From: Rubrivivax sp.
GTDB lineage: Bacteria; Pseudomonadota; Gammaproteobacteria; Burkholderiales; Burkholderiaceae_C
Direction: 5' to 3'
DNA: 64,000 nucleotides
NCBI GenBank assembly: GCA_022843905.1
Contig: JALHMT010000001.1
Coordinates: forward strand, 124,001-188,000
The translations under genes were made by a program, and so were the position numbers. The notes beneath the pieces are model-generated. The model was given only the letters and a program-made list of their open reading frames with translations, made no database searches and was not told the origin of the DNA. Positions 16,988-29,443 of this stretch are shown one piece after another. Positions within the stretch are counted from its first letter, which is position 1, and every line of letters starts with the position of its first letter.

Positions 16988-18298
16988 TCACTTCATCGTC
17001 GCGCGACCCAGGTCCCACATCGGCATGAAGACACCCAGGGCCAGCACCAGCACGCCGATGCCCAGGAACCAGATCAGGATGGGCTCCAGCGTGGCCGACA
17101 GCCGCTTGACCGAGTAGTCGACCTCGGACTGGTAGTGCACCGAGATCTCGCGCATCAGCTCTTCCAGCGAACCCGACTCCTCGCCGATGGCGAAGAGCTG
17201 CAGCATGGTGGGCGGCAGCACGGCCATGTTGCGTGCCGCGGCGGTGATGGACGCTCCGCGCGCCAGGTCGCGGCACATCTGCTGCACGCGGCTTTCGTAC
17301 CAGGCGTTGCCCAGCGTGCGCGCGGTGACCTGCAGCGCGTCGCTGATGGTCAGGCCGGCCTGCATCGACGACGACAGCGAGGCCGACAGCCGGGCCAGCA
17401 CGATGCCTTCCAGGATGCGGCCCACGATGGGCAGTCGCAGCTTGTGGCGGTCCCACCAGAGCCTGCCGCGCTCGGTGCCGAGGAAGCGCGTCCAGCCGAA
17501 ACTTCCGCCGACGGCCAGCGCCAGGCCGGCCGGCCACCAGTTCAGCATCAGCCTGGACATGCCCAGCAGCACCTGGGTCAGCAGCGGCAGCTCGGCCCGC
17601 GCCTGCGCGAAGACCTTGGCGAAGGACGGGATGACCCACAGGTTGACTATGACCACCGCCATCAGGCAGGTCAGGATGACGAAGGCCGGGTAGCGCAGCG
17701 CTGCACCCACCTGCTCGTTGGTAGACCGGGCGAACTCGCGGTGGCGGAACAGCTCGGCGAAGGCCTCGGGCAGGCGGCCGGTCTGCTCGCCCACCTGCAG
17801 CATGGCCACGTCGTAGTCGTTGAGCAGGCCGCTGAGCCGGTGCTCACGCTCGGCCGCGGCCACCAGCGTGTGGCCGTTGTCGAGGTCGCGCGAGATGCGC
17901 TGCAGCATGGCACGGATGGCCGGTTCGCTGTTCGAGTCGGCCGCCAGCTGCAGCGCGCGCATCAGCGGCACGCCGGCGCGCAACAGCGCCGCCAGCTCGC
18001 GCAGCACGAAGCCGAGGGCCTGCTGAAGCCGTTTCTTGCCGGGGCCGGAGAAGCGGGCCACCAGCGCGGCGAACCGGTCCTCCGCCGGACGACCCGCCGC
18101 GGTGGCCGACGCCGTCGGATCTTCCAGCCTGATGGCGCGGGCGCCGGCCGGCGCCGTCTTCTTCGGCGCGATCTCCAGCGCCACCCAGCCCATGCCGGCG
18201 ATGTCCTTGGCCACGGCGCCGGCCGAGGTGCCGGCCAGCTGGCCGGTGCGCACGGCTCCGGCGGCATCGCGGGCGCGGTATTCGAAGGTCAGGCTCAT
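16988..18298 (-). CDS. mshG: MshG, inner-membrane platform protein of the MSHA pilus (PilC/GspF family)
   Basis: The protein has 436 residues, normal for the PilC/GspF family. The N-terminus (FEYRARDAAGAVRTGQLAGTSAGAVAKDIAGMGW) is the usual cytoplasmic opening. Two T2SSF repeats follow, each a helical bundle and a membrane segment. The first is around FSGPGKKRLQQALGFVLRELAALLRAGVPL with the segment FVILTCLMAVVIVNLWVIP. The second is around LPIVGRILEGIVLARLSASLSSSMQAGLTI, with the final segment LIWFLGIGVLVLALGVFMPMWDL. This protein anchors the assembly ATPase and is needed to build the pilus. It lies 41 nt downstream of mshE in the same operon. Confidence 0.92.
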   Translation of the reverse strand: MSLTFEYRARDAAGAVRTGQLAGTSAGAVAKDIAGMGWVALEIAPKKTAPAGARAIRLEDPTASATAAGRPAEDRFAALVARFSGPGKKRLQQALGFVLRELAALLRAGVPLMRALQLAADSNSEPAIRAMLQRISRDLDNGHTLVAAAEREHRLSGLLNDYDVAMLQVGEQTGRLPEAFAELFRHREFARSTNEQVGAALRYPAFVILTCLMAVVIVNLWVIPSFAKVFAQARAELPLLTQVLLGMSRLMLNWWPAGLALAVGGSFGWTRFLGTERGRLWWDRHKLRLPIVGRILEGIVLARLSASLSSSMQAGLTISDALQVTARTLGNAWYESRVQQMCRDLARGASITAAARNMAVLPPTMLQLFAIGEESGSLEELMREISVHYQSEVDYSVKRLSATLEPILIWFLGIGVLVLALGVFMPMWDLGRATMK

Positions 18299-18339
18299 GG
18301 TTCAGCGGGATCCGGTCGGGGCGGGCGGGCGAGCCGGGC

Positions 18340-20049
18340 TCAGGTCGTGTGCCGCAGGCCGATGCGCATGGCCTCGTCGACGGTCGTGGTGCCGCCGGCG
18401 GCGGCCCGTGCCGCTTCGGTGGCCAGGCTGTTGTCGGCCAGCGAGGCGCGTGCCGCGGCGTTGAAGCCCGACATGTCCGAGCGCATCAGCGCGCCGACCA
18501 TGTCCTGGTTCATGCCCAGCACTTCGTACAGGCCGTAGCGGCCCTCGTAGCCGGTCTGGCGGCAGCGCGCGCAGCCGCGGCCGCGGCGCAGGCCGGTCGG
18601 GTCCCAGCCGGAGCGGCCCAGCTGCGAGTCGAGCCAGGCGTGCTGGGCGACCGTGGGCAGCACCGGTTCGCTGCAGCTGGCGCACACGCGGCGCACCAGG
18701 CGCTGCGCGATGATGACCTGCAGCGCCATGCCCACCATGTAGGCCGGCGCGCCCATGTCGACGAGTCGCGCGGCGGCCGACGCGGCATCGTTGGTGTGCA
18801 TGGTCGACAGCACCAGGTGGCCGGTGACGGCGGCGCGCATGCAGGTCTCCACCGTGTCCTGGTCGCGCATCTCGCCGATCAGCAGCGCGTCGGGGTCCTG
18901 CCGCAGCGCGGCGCGCAGCACCTGGCTGAAGCCCAGGCCGATGCGGTCGTTGACGTTGACCTGGGTGATGCCGGTCAGGCGGTACTCCACCGGATCTTCG
19001 GCGGTGATGATCTTGGTCTGCGCCGAGTCCATCGAGCCCAGCGCCGCATACAGCGTGGTGGTCTTGCCGCTGCCGGTGGGGCCGGTTACCAGCACCAGGC
19101 CCGCGCCCTGGCTCAAGGCGTTCTGCAGCACCGCCAGGCGCTCGGTGGGGATGCCCAGCTTGTCCAGCGAGGCCAGCATCGGGTCCTTCAGCAGCAGCCG
19201 CATGACCAGACTCTCGCCGTACTGGCCGGGCAGCGTGGACAGGCGGATGTCCACCGTCTGCTGTCGCACCTGCACGACGAAGCGGCCGTCCTGCGGCAGC
19301 CGGCGTTCGCTGATGTCGAGTGCAGCCACCAGCTTCAGTCGCGAGGCCAGCGCCGGGGCCAGCCGCGTGTCGAACTCGGCGTGCGGGCGCAGATGGCCGT
19401 CCACACGCAGCCGGATGGCCACCGACTGCGCCATCGGCTCGATGTGGATGTCCGACGCCCGCGTGCGCACGGCCTCGTCGAACAGGCCCTGCAGCAGCTT
19501 GACGACAGGCGCGTCTTCGGCGCCGGCCTGCAGCCCCAGCGCGGTGAAGTCCACCGCCTCGCCTTCGGCGACCTTCAGCTCTTCGCTGAGCTTCTTCGCC
19601 AGGCCCTGGATGTTCTCGTTGTTGCTGTAGATGCGGTCGATCAGCGCGTGCAGGCCGCTTTCGTTGATGACCTCGATGTCGATCTCGCCCTTCAACAGGC
19701 GCGGCAGCTCGTCCACCGACTGCCAGTCGGTGGGGTCGACCACCGCCACGCGCACGGCATTGCCGCGCGTGCCCACCGGCAGCGCGCGCAGCTTGCGCAC
19801 CTGCAGCTCCGACAGGCGGCGCGCCACGGCGGTGTCGACCTGGTCCAGGCGCGGCTCGAAGTAGGGCATCTTGAGCTGTGTGGCCAGCAGCCGGGCGATG
19901 CCTTCGTCGGTGACGAAACCCAGGTCCTGCAACACGGCACCCAGGCGGCGGCCGGTCTGCTTCTGGCGCGCCAGCGCCTGCTGCAGTTGGTCGTCGGTCA
20001 GCTTGCCCTCGCGGATGAGCAGCTCGCCGAGCCTGAGTTTCGGAACCAT
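18340..20049 (-). CDS. mshE: MshE, c-di-GMP-responsive pilus assembly ATPase
   Basis: The protein has 569 residues from ATG at 20049 (MVPKLRLGELL), preceded by GGAGG. Residues 6-29 and 35-58 are two 24-residue motifs, each starting RLG and ending Q and separated by exactly five residues. That is the arrangement of the MshEN cyclic-di-GMP-binding domain. The ATPase core has GPTGSGKTTTLY (Walker A, 323-334), the Asp-box region ITAEDPVEYRL, LRQDPDALLIGEMRD (Walker B) and the His box HTNDAA. A C-terminal zinc site is formed by CASC and CARC. The enzyme powers MSHA pilus extension at the inner membrane. It is the first gene of this minus-strand cluster; no mshL/M/N genes lie upstream. Confidence 0.95.
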   Translation of the reverse strand: MVPKLRLGELLIREGKLTDDQLQQALARQKQTGRRLGAVLQDLGFVTDEGIARLLATQLKMPYFEPRLDQVDTAVARRLSELQVRKLRALPVGTRGNAVRVAVVDPTDWQSVDELPRLLKGEIDIEVINESGLHALIDRIYSNNENIQGLAKKLSEELKVAEGEAVDFTALGLQAGAEDAPVVKLLQGLFDEAVRTRASDIHIEPMAQSVAIRLRVDGHLRPHAEFDTRLAPALASRLKLVAALDISERRLPQDGRFVVQVRQQTVDIRLSTLPGQYGESLVMRLLLKDPMLASLDKLGIPTERLAVLQNALSQGAGLVLVTGPTGSGKTTTLYAALGSMDSAQTKIITAEDPVEYRLTGITQVNVNDRIGLGFSQVLRAALRQDPDALLIGEMRDQDTVETCMRAAVTGHLVLSTMHTNDAASAAARLVDMGAPAYMVGMALQVIIAQRLVRRVCASCSEPVLPTVAQHAWLDSQLGRSGWDPTGLRRGRGCARCRQTGYEGRYGLYEVLGMNQDMVGALMRSDMSGFNAAARASLADNSLATEAARAAAGGTTTVDEAMRIGLRHTT

Positions 20050-20305
20050 CGGGCCTCCGTGCCTGAAAGGGGCGCGGGTGGCCGCTGCGGCCACTCGCTC
20101 ACAGGCTTATCGGCGGCTGGGTGCACCCCTTGAGTGAAAGAAAAGCCGCCCCGGGCCGACCCAGCGGCGGGTGGACCGATCCATCACGGCGCCGGGAAGA
20201 CTGCGTGAGGTCGGCGTGACACGTCCTCGCTAAGGTCAGCCGAGCGGTTCGTCGGAGGTCTGGCGACCGCCGCCATCCTTTCCACCCATCGCCTGGAGTC
20301 CTGCC

Positions 20306-21154
20306 ATGTCACTCGTCATCCCACCCCTGGTCAGTGTTGCGCGCCGTCTGCGCGCATCGGCTGCCTCCGCCCCTTTCGCCGGGGCCACCGCCGCCGCGCT
20401 GGCGGGGCTTCTCTGCCTGTCTGCACCGTCGCATGCGGCGCCTGTCCACGTCACGGTCACGGTCGAGAACCTGGCACCGGCCAACGGCATCGCCTTCGCA
20501 CCGCTGCATTTCGGCTTCAACAGCGGCGTCTTCGATGCCTTCAACGTGGGCGCCGCCGCCACGGAGCCGATCATCTCGGTCGCCGAGGGCGGCAGTGGCA
20601 GTGCCTGGCAGCCTGCCTTCGCTGCCGCCGACCCGACGGCCACGCGAGGCACCGTCGGCGGGCTGCTGCTGGCCGGCGCCACCGCGACCCTCAAGCTGAT
20701 CGTCGACCCGCTGCTGAACCCCTTCTTCACCTTCGCCTCCATGGTGGTGCCGAGCAACGACTTCTTCATCGGCAACGACAGCCCCACCCGGTATCGTGTC
20801 TTCGATGCCGCCGGGAATCTGGCGATCGGGGCGATCGACCAGTTGGCCAGCGACATCTGGGACGCCGGCTCCGAAGCGTTCGACCCCGATGCAGCGGCCT
20901 TCACCGGCAACAACGGTCTGCGCACGCCGCAGAACGGTGTGGTGTCCTTCAACTTCTCGGAGCTCGAGGGTTTCAACGGGCGCAGCACGGGCGCAGGCTA
21001 CGTGTTCACCAGCGGCCTGCAGGCCGACACGGCGATCTACCGGATCTCGTTCGAGGCTTCTGCGGTGCCGGAGCCGGGTTCGGCATCCCTGGTGCTGGCC
21101 AGCCTGCTCGGCCTGGGATGGGTCGCACGCCGCCGCAAGGCCTCTGCAGCGTGA
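20306..21154 (+). CDS. Spondin-domain PEP-CTERM exported protein
   Basis: The protein has 282 residues; the start has GGAG at 9 nt. The N-terminus has a signal peptide (basic segment, then AAALAGLLCLSAPSHAA). Residues about 46-245 form a spondin-N-like domain (VTVTVENLAPANGIAFAPLHFGFNSGVFDAFNVG; later GNDSPTRYRVFDAAGNL). The end is a complete PEP-CTERM sorting signal: VPEPGS, hydrophobic ASLVLASLLGLGW, then VARRRK. Such proteins are processed at the membrane by exosortase, whose gene is not in this window. Its stop overlaps the GTG start of the response regulator by 4 nt, so it probably shares a transcript with the two-component pair downstream. Its own role is unknown. Confidence 0.88.
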   Translation: MSLVIPPLVSVARRLRASAASAPFAGATAAALAGLLCLSAPSHAAPVHVTVTVENLAPANGIAFAPLHFGFNSGVFDAFNVGAAATEPIISVAEGGSGSAWQPAFAAADPTATRGTVGGLLLAGATATLKLIVDPLLNPFFTFASMVVPSNDFFIGNDSPTRYRVFDAAGNLAIGAIDQLASDIWDAGSEAFDPDAAAFTGNNGLRTPQNGVVSFNFSELEGFNGRSTGAGYVFTSGLQADTAIYRISFEASAVPEPGSASLVLASLLGLGWVARRRKASAA

Positions 21155-21864
21155 GTCCCGCCCGCCTGCTGCTGGTCGAGGACGACGACGCCGTGGCGGG
21201 CGTCGTCTGCCTGCACCTGCAGCAGGCCGGCTACGCCGTGCACCGCGAAGCCGACGGGCGCCGGGCGATGGACCTGTTCGATCGCCAGCCCTGGGACCTG
21301 CTGCTGCTGGACCTGATGCTGCCCGGTGCCGACGGCCTCGATGTGTGCCGCCACGTGCGCGGGCGGCCCGGGCACGTGCCCATCATCATGCTCAGTGCGC
21401 GCTCGGCCGAGATGCACCGCGTGATCGGTCTGGAGATGGGGGCCGACGACTATCTGCCCAAACCCTTCTCGATGGTCGAGCTGACGGCGCGGGTGCGCGC
21501 CTTGCTGCGCCGGGCGGCCGGCATGGCGCGGGTGACCGGCGAGCCCGCACCCCTGCACTTCGGGGCCTTCCGGCTCGAACCCTCGCGGCGTGCGCTGTTC
21601 CGGCAACAGCAGGCGCTGCCCCTGACCCTGCGCGAGTTCGATCTGCTGCACTTTTTCGTGCGACACCCGCAGGTCGTGTTCAGCCGGGCCCAGTTGCTCG
21701 ATCGCGTGTGGGGCCCCGGTTTCGAGGGCTACGAGCACACCGTGAACTCTCACGTCAACCGCCTGCGCACGAAGATCGAGGCCGATCCGCACGACCCCCG
21801 GCTGATCTGCACCGTCTGGGGCGTGGGCTATCGTTTCGAGTCGGACGTGGGAGCGCGGCCGTGA
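21151..21864 (+). CDS. OmpR-family response regulator
   Basis: The protein has 237 residues from GTG at 21151, which overlaps the preceding stop as GTGA. The receiver domain begins SPARLLLVEDDDAVAGVV with the acidic pair. The phosphorylated Asp is D54 in LLLLDLMLPGADG, and the switch Lys is in YLPKPFSM. A winged-helix DNA-binding domain follows (LTLREFDLLHFFVRHPQVVFSRAQLLDRVWG...TVNSHVNRLRTKIE...LICTVWGVGYRFE). It is a transcription regulator controlled by the kinase encoded next, with which it shares another 4-nt GTGA overlap. Likely targets include this operon, but no binding site could be identified. Confidence 0.95.
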   Translation: MSPARLLLVEDDDAVAGVVCLHLQQAGYAVHREADGRRAMDLFDRQPWDLLLLDLMLPGADGLDVCRHVRGRPGHVPIIMLSARSAEMHRVIGLEMGADDYLPKPFSMVELTARVRALLRRAAGMARVTGEPAPLHFGAFRLEPSRRALFRQQQALPLTLREFDLLHFFVRHPQVVFSRAQLLDRVWGPGFEGYEHTVNSHVNRLRTKIEADPHDPRLICTVWGVGYRFESDVGARP

Positions 21865-23363
21865 GGCTGGCGGCGTCGTCGGGCCTGGCGCGCCGGCTCA
21901 CCGCCGCCCTGGCGGTGCTGCTGCTGGTGTTCGGCCTCTTCGTGGCCCTGCTGGTACGGCAACTCGGCCTGCAGCAGGAACAGCAGAGCGTGCAGCGCCT
22001 GTCCTACCACCTCGCCAGGCACATCGTCGGGCACTGGCCCGCCATGAGTTCGGCCGCCGACGCCGACCGCGCCGCGCGCGAGGAACTGCTGCGCATGCTG
22101 ATGACGGTGAACCCTGCCGTGCAGGTGTACCGGCTGGACGCCGAAGGGGTGGTGGAGCACTACATCGGCGAGCCGGGCATGGTGCGGGCGCCCCGTGTCG
22201 ATCTGGCGCCGGTGCGCGCTTTCCTGGTGGGTGCGCCGCTGCCCTTGCGTGGCAGCGACCCGATGGGCGGTCCGCCGCGTGTCTTCAGCGCGGCGATGTT
22301 CCCGCCGCAGCCCGGCCAGGCGCGGCCGCCGGGCTATCTCTACATCGTGCTGGAGAGCGCAGCGCAGGCGGCCGTGAGCCGGCAGCTGGACAGCCGCGCC
22401 TGGTGGATGGGCGTGACGGGCGCCCTGCTGGCCGCGGGCCTCGTGACCTGGATCCTCGGCAGCATGATCATGCGCCGCATGACCTTGCCGCTGCACCGGC
22501 TGTCGCTGAGGCTGCAAGCCTTCCAGCTCGGTGCGTCGCCGCCGCAGGCAGCCCGCGCGCAGGCGCCTGCCGGCGACGAGGTGGCCGCCATCGCCGCCTC
22601 CTTCGACGAGCTGGGTGCGCGCATCGAGGCTCAGCTGCACGAGCGCGAGGCGCAGGCGGCCGCGCACCGCGAGGTCATCGCCAACGTCGCGCACGACCTG
22701 CGCACCCCGCTGACGGCCCTGCACGGGCACCTCGAAGCCCTGCGCACGCCCGATGTCGCCGGCGACGCGGCGCAGCGCCGGCTCATGGTGGACGCGGCGC
22801 TCTCGCAGAGCGACAAGGTGCGTCGCCTGTCGCGCCAGCTGTTCGAGCTGGCCACGCTGCAGTCGACCGACGACCTGCCGCACCGCGAGCGCTTCCGGCT
22901 CGACGAACTGGTGGCCGACACGGTGCAGAAGTTCCACCCCGGCGTGCCGCGGCCCGCGGTGGCCCTGGCCGCAGCCCCGCCCGGCCCCATCGTGCTGGAA
23001 GGTGACCTGCACCTCATCGAGCGTGCGCTCAGCAATCTCATCGACAACGCCGTGCGGCACGCGACGACCGACGAGCCCGTGTGCGTCAGCATCTCCTGTG
23101 ACGACCACAAGGTCCAGGTGCGCGTGCAGGACCGGGGTCCCGGCCTGCCGGCGGAGCTGGCCCGGCGGCTCGGCATCGGCGTGCCGGTGCGCGAGCCGCC
23201 CTTGCGGCGCGCCGATGGGGGCCTGGGCGGCCTCGGCCTGGCCATCGCCCAACGCATCGCCGTGCTGCATGGTGGAGGACTGCAGCTCCTCCACAGCGGG
23301 GGCCCGGGCACCCTGCTGGCCCTGGTGCTGCCCCTGCCGGGCGCGACACCCGAGGCGTCCTGA
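21861..23363 (+). CDS. Membrane sensor histidine kinase paired with the OmpR-family regulator
   Basis: The protein has 500 residues from GTG at 21861 (GTGA overlap with the regulator stop). Membrane helix 1 is at about 13-33 and helix 2 at about 181-203, framing a periplasmic sensor domain of about 150 residues that I cannot assign. A HAMP-like linker follows, then the dimerisation domain with NVAHDLRTPLTAL (His278). The ATP-binding domain contains LSNLIDNAVRHAT (N box), VQDRGPGLP (G1) and GGLGGLGLAIAQRIA (G2). The kinase signals to the regulator directly upstream. The coupling to a PEP-CTERM gene suggests that it senses or controls something at the cell envelope; this is inference. Confidence 0.95.
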   Translation: MRLAASSGLARRLTAALAVLLLVFGLFVALLVRQLGLQQEQQSVQRLSYHLARHIVGHWPAMSSAADADRAAREELLRMLMTVNPAVQVYRLDAEGVVEHYIGEPGMVRAPRVDLAPVRAFLVGAPLPLRGSDPMGGPPRVFSAAMFPPQPGQARPPGYLYIVLESAAQAAVSRQLDSRAWWMGVTGALLAAGLVTWILGSMIMRRMTLPLHRLSLRLQAFQLGASPPQAARAQAPAGDEVAAIAASFDELGARIEAQLHEREAQAAAHREVIANVAHDLRTPLTALHGHLEALRTPDVAGDAAQRRLMVDAALSQSDKVRRLSRQLFELATLQSTDDLPHRERFRLDELVADTVQKFHPGVPRPAVALAAAPPGPIVLEGDLHLIERALSNLIDNAVRHATTDEPVCVSISCDDHKVQVRVQDRGPGLPAELARRLGIGVPVREPPLRRADGGLGGLGLAIAQRIAVLHGGGLQLLHSGGPGTLLALVLPLPGATPEAS

Positions 23364-23418
23364 CCTCAGGGGCTATTGCAGTCCGCAGCGGCCTGCCCGC
23401 TGCCGGGATCGCAGAGTC

Positions 23419-24810
23419 TCAGCACTCCACGATGTTCACCGCCAGCCCGCCGCGCGCCGTTTCCTTGTACTTGGTCATCATGTCGGCACCGGTCTCGCGC
23501 ATGGTCTTGATGACCTGGTCCAGGCTCACGAAGTGCGTGCCGTCGCCGCGCAGCGCCATGCGGGCGGCGTTGATGGCCTTCACCGACGCGATGGCGTTGC
23601 GTTCGATGCAGGGGATCTGCACCAGCCCGCCCACCGGGTCGCAGGTCAGGCCCAGGTGGTGTTCCATGCCGATCTCGGCGGCGTTCTCCACCTGCTCCGG
23701 CGTGCCGCCCATCACCGCGCACAAGGCGCCGGCGGCCATGCTGCAGGCCACGCCCACTTCGCCCTGGCAGCCGACCTCGGCACCGCTGATGCTGGCGTTT
23801 TCCTTGTACAGCAGGCCGATGGCCGCCGCTGTGAGCAGAAAGTCGATGATGCCGGCGTCGTTGGAGTGGTGCACGAAGCGCGCGTAGTAGTGCAGCACGG
23901 CCGGCACGATGCCGGCGGCGCCGTTGGTGGGCGCGGTGACCACACGCCCGCCGGCGGCGTTCTCCTCGTTGACGGCCAGCGCGTAGAGGTTCACCCAGTC
24001 CATCACCTGCAGCGGGTCGCGCAGCGCCGCTTCCGGGTTGGACGTCAGGTCGCGGTGCAACTGCGGGGCGCGGCGCTTGACCTTGAAGCCGCCCGGCAGG
24101 ATGCCGTCGGTGGCGCAGCCGCGCTTCACGCAGGCCTGCATCACGCCCCAGATGCGCAGCAGGCAGGCGTCGATCTCGGCATCGCTGCGCCAGTGCCGCT
24201 CGTTGCGGCGCATCACGTCGGCGATGCTGCCGCCGATCTGCTTCGTCCGCTGCAGCAGTTCGTCGCCGCTGTGGAAGGGCAGGGGCAACACCGTGCTGTC
24301 GGGGGCGATGACCTTCTGCCGGCTGCCGTCGGCCGCCACCTCGTCGCTGACCACGAAGCCGCCGCCCACCGAGTAGTACACGCGCGCCGCCAGCTCGGCA
24401 CCGGCCGCGTCGAAGGCCGTGAAGCGCAGGCCGTTGGCATGGAAGGGCAGGCTCTCGCGGCGGTAGAACTTCAGGTCTTCACGCTCGTCGAAGGCCACGC
24501 CGTGTTCGCCCAGCAGAAGCAGGCGCCGCCCGCTGCGCATGGCTTCCAGCATCGCTGGCACGGCGTCGACGTCGACCGTGTCGGGCTCGTGCCCGGCCAG
24601 GCCCAGCAGCACGGCCTTGTCGCTGCCGTGGCCCTTGCCGGTGGCGCCCAGGCTGCCGTAGAGCTGCGATAGCACGCGGGCCGTGCTTGGCAGCAGGCCC
24701 TCGTGCTGCAGGTGGCGCGCAAACAGCCGCGCAGCCCGCATGGGGCCCACCGTGTGGCTGCTGCTCGGCCCGATGCCGATCTTGAAGAGGTCGAAGACGG
24801 AAACGGCCAT
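23419..24810 (-). CDS. sdaA: L-serine dehydratase (iron-sulfur, single-chain type)
   Basis: The protein has 463 residues, the normal size for SdaA. It begins [27 protein letters not shown], the hallmark of the beta-type domain. The alpha domain carries the 4Fe-4S ligands in [21 protein letters not shown] and GLTCDPVGG, with [15 protein letters not shown] between. It converts L-serine to pyruvate and ammonia. It is the last gene of the gcvT-gcvH-gcvP-sdaA run, 65 nt after gcvP. Serine made from glycine via the cleavage system and serine hydroxymethyltransferase can therefore be removed as pyruvate under the same control. It is convergent with the histidine kinase gene. Confidence 0.96.
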   Translation of the reverse strand: MAVSVFDLFKIGIGPSSSHTVGPMRAARLFARHLQHEGLLPSTARVLSQLYGSLGATGKGHGSDKAVLLGLAGHEPDTVDVDAVPAMLEAMRSGRRLLLLGEHGVAFDEREDLKFYRRESLPFHANGLRFTAFDAAGAELAARVYYSVGGGFVVSDEVAADGSRQKVIAPDSTVLPLPFHSGDELLQRTKQIGGSIADVMRRNERHWRSDAEIDACLLRIWGVMQACVKRGCATDGILPGGFKVKRRAPQLHRDLTSNPEAALRDPLQVMDWVNLYALAVNEENAAGGRVVTAPTNGAAGIVPAVLHYYARFVHHSNDAGIIDFLLTAAAIGLLYKENASISGAEVGCQGEVGVACSMAAGALCAVMGGTPEQVENAAEIGMEHHLGLTCDPVGGLVQIPCIERNAIASVKAINAARMALRGDGTHFVSLDQVIKTMRETGADMMTKYKETARGGLAVNIVEC

Positions 24811-24875
24811 GGCGGGCCCCGGGTTGGTGAAGACGGACCGGCCGGACGGCCGGGCCCGTCGATCAGGCGCTCATC

Positions 24876-27800
<2,925 letters not shown>

Positions 27801-27844
27801 GGTGCGGGCCGTGGTGTGGGGTCGGGTTTGGGCAGGTCTTCGGA

Positions 27845-28219
27845 TCAGAGCGTCTTCAGCAGCGCGTCGTAGGCTGGAGGGTCCATCAGCTGGTCGAACT
27901 GCTCCATCTGGGTGACCTTCACCTTGAAGAACCAGCCCTGGCCCATCGGGTCGCTGTTGGCCAGCGAGGGGTCGGCGCGCAGCGCCTCGTTGACCTCGAC
28001 GACTTCGCCTTCCACCGGCATGAAGAGGTCGGCCGCGGCCTTCACGCTCTCGACCACGCCGGCGATCTCGCCCTTCTTGTAGCTGCGGCCCACCTCGGGC
28101 AGCTCGACGAAGACGACGTCACCCAGCGCGTCCTGCGCATGCAGCGTGATGCCGACGACGGCGGCGTCGTGGTCTTCGATGTTGATCCACTCGTGGTCGT
28201 TGGTGAACTTGGTCGTCAT
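27845..28219 (-). CDS. gcvH: Glycine cleavage system H protein
   Basis: The protein has 124 residues, the usual length. [21 protein letters not shown] is the family signature. The lipoylated Lys is K60 in [20 protein letters not shown]. It shuttles the aminomethyl group between GcvP, GcvT and the lipoamide dehydrogenase. GGAG precedes the start, 15 nt downstream of gcvT. Confidence 0.97.
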   Translation of the reverse strand: MTTKFTNDHEWINIEDHDAAVVGITLHAQDALGDVVFVELPEVGRSYKKGEIAGVVESVKAAADLFMPVEGEVVEVNEALRADPSLANSDPMGQGWFFKVKVTQMEQFDQLMDPPAYDALLKTL

Positions 28220-28234
28220 GGTTCGGGGCTCCGT

Positions 28235-29386
28235 TCAGCGGTGGTAACGATGGGGGTTGAAGGGCATGGGGCTGACGCGCATGGGCAGGCGCCTGCCGCG
28301 CACCTCGGCATAGACCTCGTGCTGGGGCAGCGCGTGGTTCAAGGGCAGGTAGGCCATGGCGATGGGCTGGTTCACGGTGGGGGCCAGCGTGCCGCTGCAC
28401 ACCGTGCCCAGCTGGTGGCCGTGGGCGTCGACGATGGGCGTGCCTTCGCGCACCGGCACGCGCTCCAGGCCGACCAGGCCCACGCGCTTGCTGGGTGCGC
28501 CGCCGGCCAGGTGGGCAGCGATGACGTCGGCGCCCGGGTAGCCGCCCTCGCGGGCGCCGCCCGGGCGGCGCACCTTCTGGATGGCCCAGGCCAGACCCGC
28601 CTCGATGGGGCTGGTGGTCTGATCGATGTCGTGGCCATACAGGCACATGCCGGCCTCCAGGCGCAGCGTGTCGCGCGCGCCCAGGCCGGCGGGCTGGACC
28701 TCGGGCTGGGCCAGCAGCATCTCGGCCAGCGTCACGGCAAACGCTTCAGGCACCGAGATCTCGAAGCCGTCCTCCCCGGTGTAGCCCGAGCGCGTGACGA
28801 AGCAGGGCATGCCGGCCAGCGTGAAGACGTCGCCGGTCATGAAGGTCAGTGCCGCCACGCCCGGGTTCAGCCGCGACAGCGCCTGCGCTGCGAGCGGGCC
28901 CTGCAGGGCCAGCAGCGCGCGCTCGGGCATGCCCACCACCTGGCAGCGGTGGCCGATGTTCGTGGCCAGGTGCAGCAGGTCGGCGTCCTTGCAGCCGGCG
29001 TTGACGACGAGGAAGAGGTCGCCGAAGCCGGCGGCCTTCGCCGCCGCCGTGGGGTGGCCGATCATCAGGTCGTCGAGCAGGCCGCCGCTGACGTTGGTGA
29101 AGAAGGCGTAGCGCTGGCGGCCGGCGGCGAGGTCGATCACGTCCATCGGCACCAGGGTTTCGAGCGCGGCGGCGGCGTCGGCGCCCACCAGGCGCAACTG
29201 TCCCATGTGCGAGACGTCGAACAGCGCGGCGCTGTCGCGGCAGTGCCTGTGCTCGGCCATCAGGCCGGCCGGGTACTGCACCGGCATCGAGTAGCCGGCG
29301 AACGGCACCATGCGCGCACCCAGGCGCACGTGCAGGTCGTGCAGGGGAGTCTTCAGCAGCGGGGCCGAGTCGGGCGTGGAGCTCAT
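28235..29386 (-). CDS. gcvT: Aminomethyltransferase, T protein of the glycine cleavage system
   Basis: The protein has 383 residues from ATG at 29386, with AAGGA at 7 nt. Longer in-frame readings run into the riboswitch and were excluded. The N-terminus LLKTPLHDLHVRLGARMVPFAGYSMPVQY is characteristic, followed by ALFDVSHMGQLRL and RSGYTGEDGFEI. The Asp of folate binding is expected in the MDVIDL / GYTGEDGFE region. It releases ammonia and transfers one carbon to tetrahydrofolate. It is the first gene behind the tandem glycine riboswitch. Confidence 0.97.
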   Translation of the reverse strand: MSSTPDSAPLLKTPLHDLHVRLGARMVPFAGYSMPVQYPAGLMAEHRHCRDSAALFDVSHMGQLRLVGADAAAALETLVPMDVIDLAAGRQRYAFFTNVSGGLLDDLMIGHPTAAAKAAGFGDLFLVVNAGCKDADLLHLATNIGHRCQVVGMPERALLALQGPLAAQALSRLNPGVAALTFMTGDVFTLAGMPCFVTRSGYTGEDGFEISVPEAFAVTLAEMLLAQPEVQPAGLGARDTLRLEAGMCLYGHDIDQTTSPIEAGLAWAIQKVRRPGGAREGGYPGADVIAAHLAGGAPSKRVGLVGLERVPVREGTPIVDAHGHQLGTVCSGTLAPTVNQPIAMAYLPLNHALPQHEVYAEVRGRRLPMRVSPMPFNPHRYHR

Positions 29387-29443
29387 GGCGGAATCCTTCG
29401 AGGGCTTGAAGCCCTGCGCCACGACGGTGGTGCAGGGGGCCCT

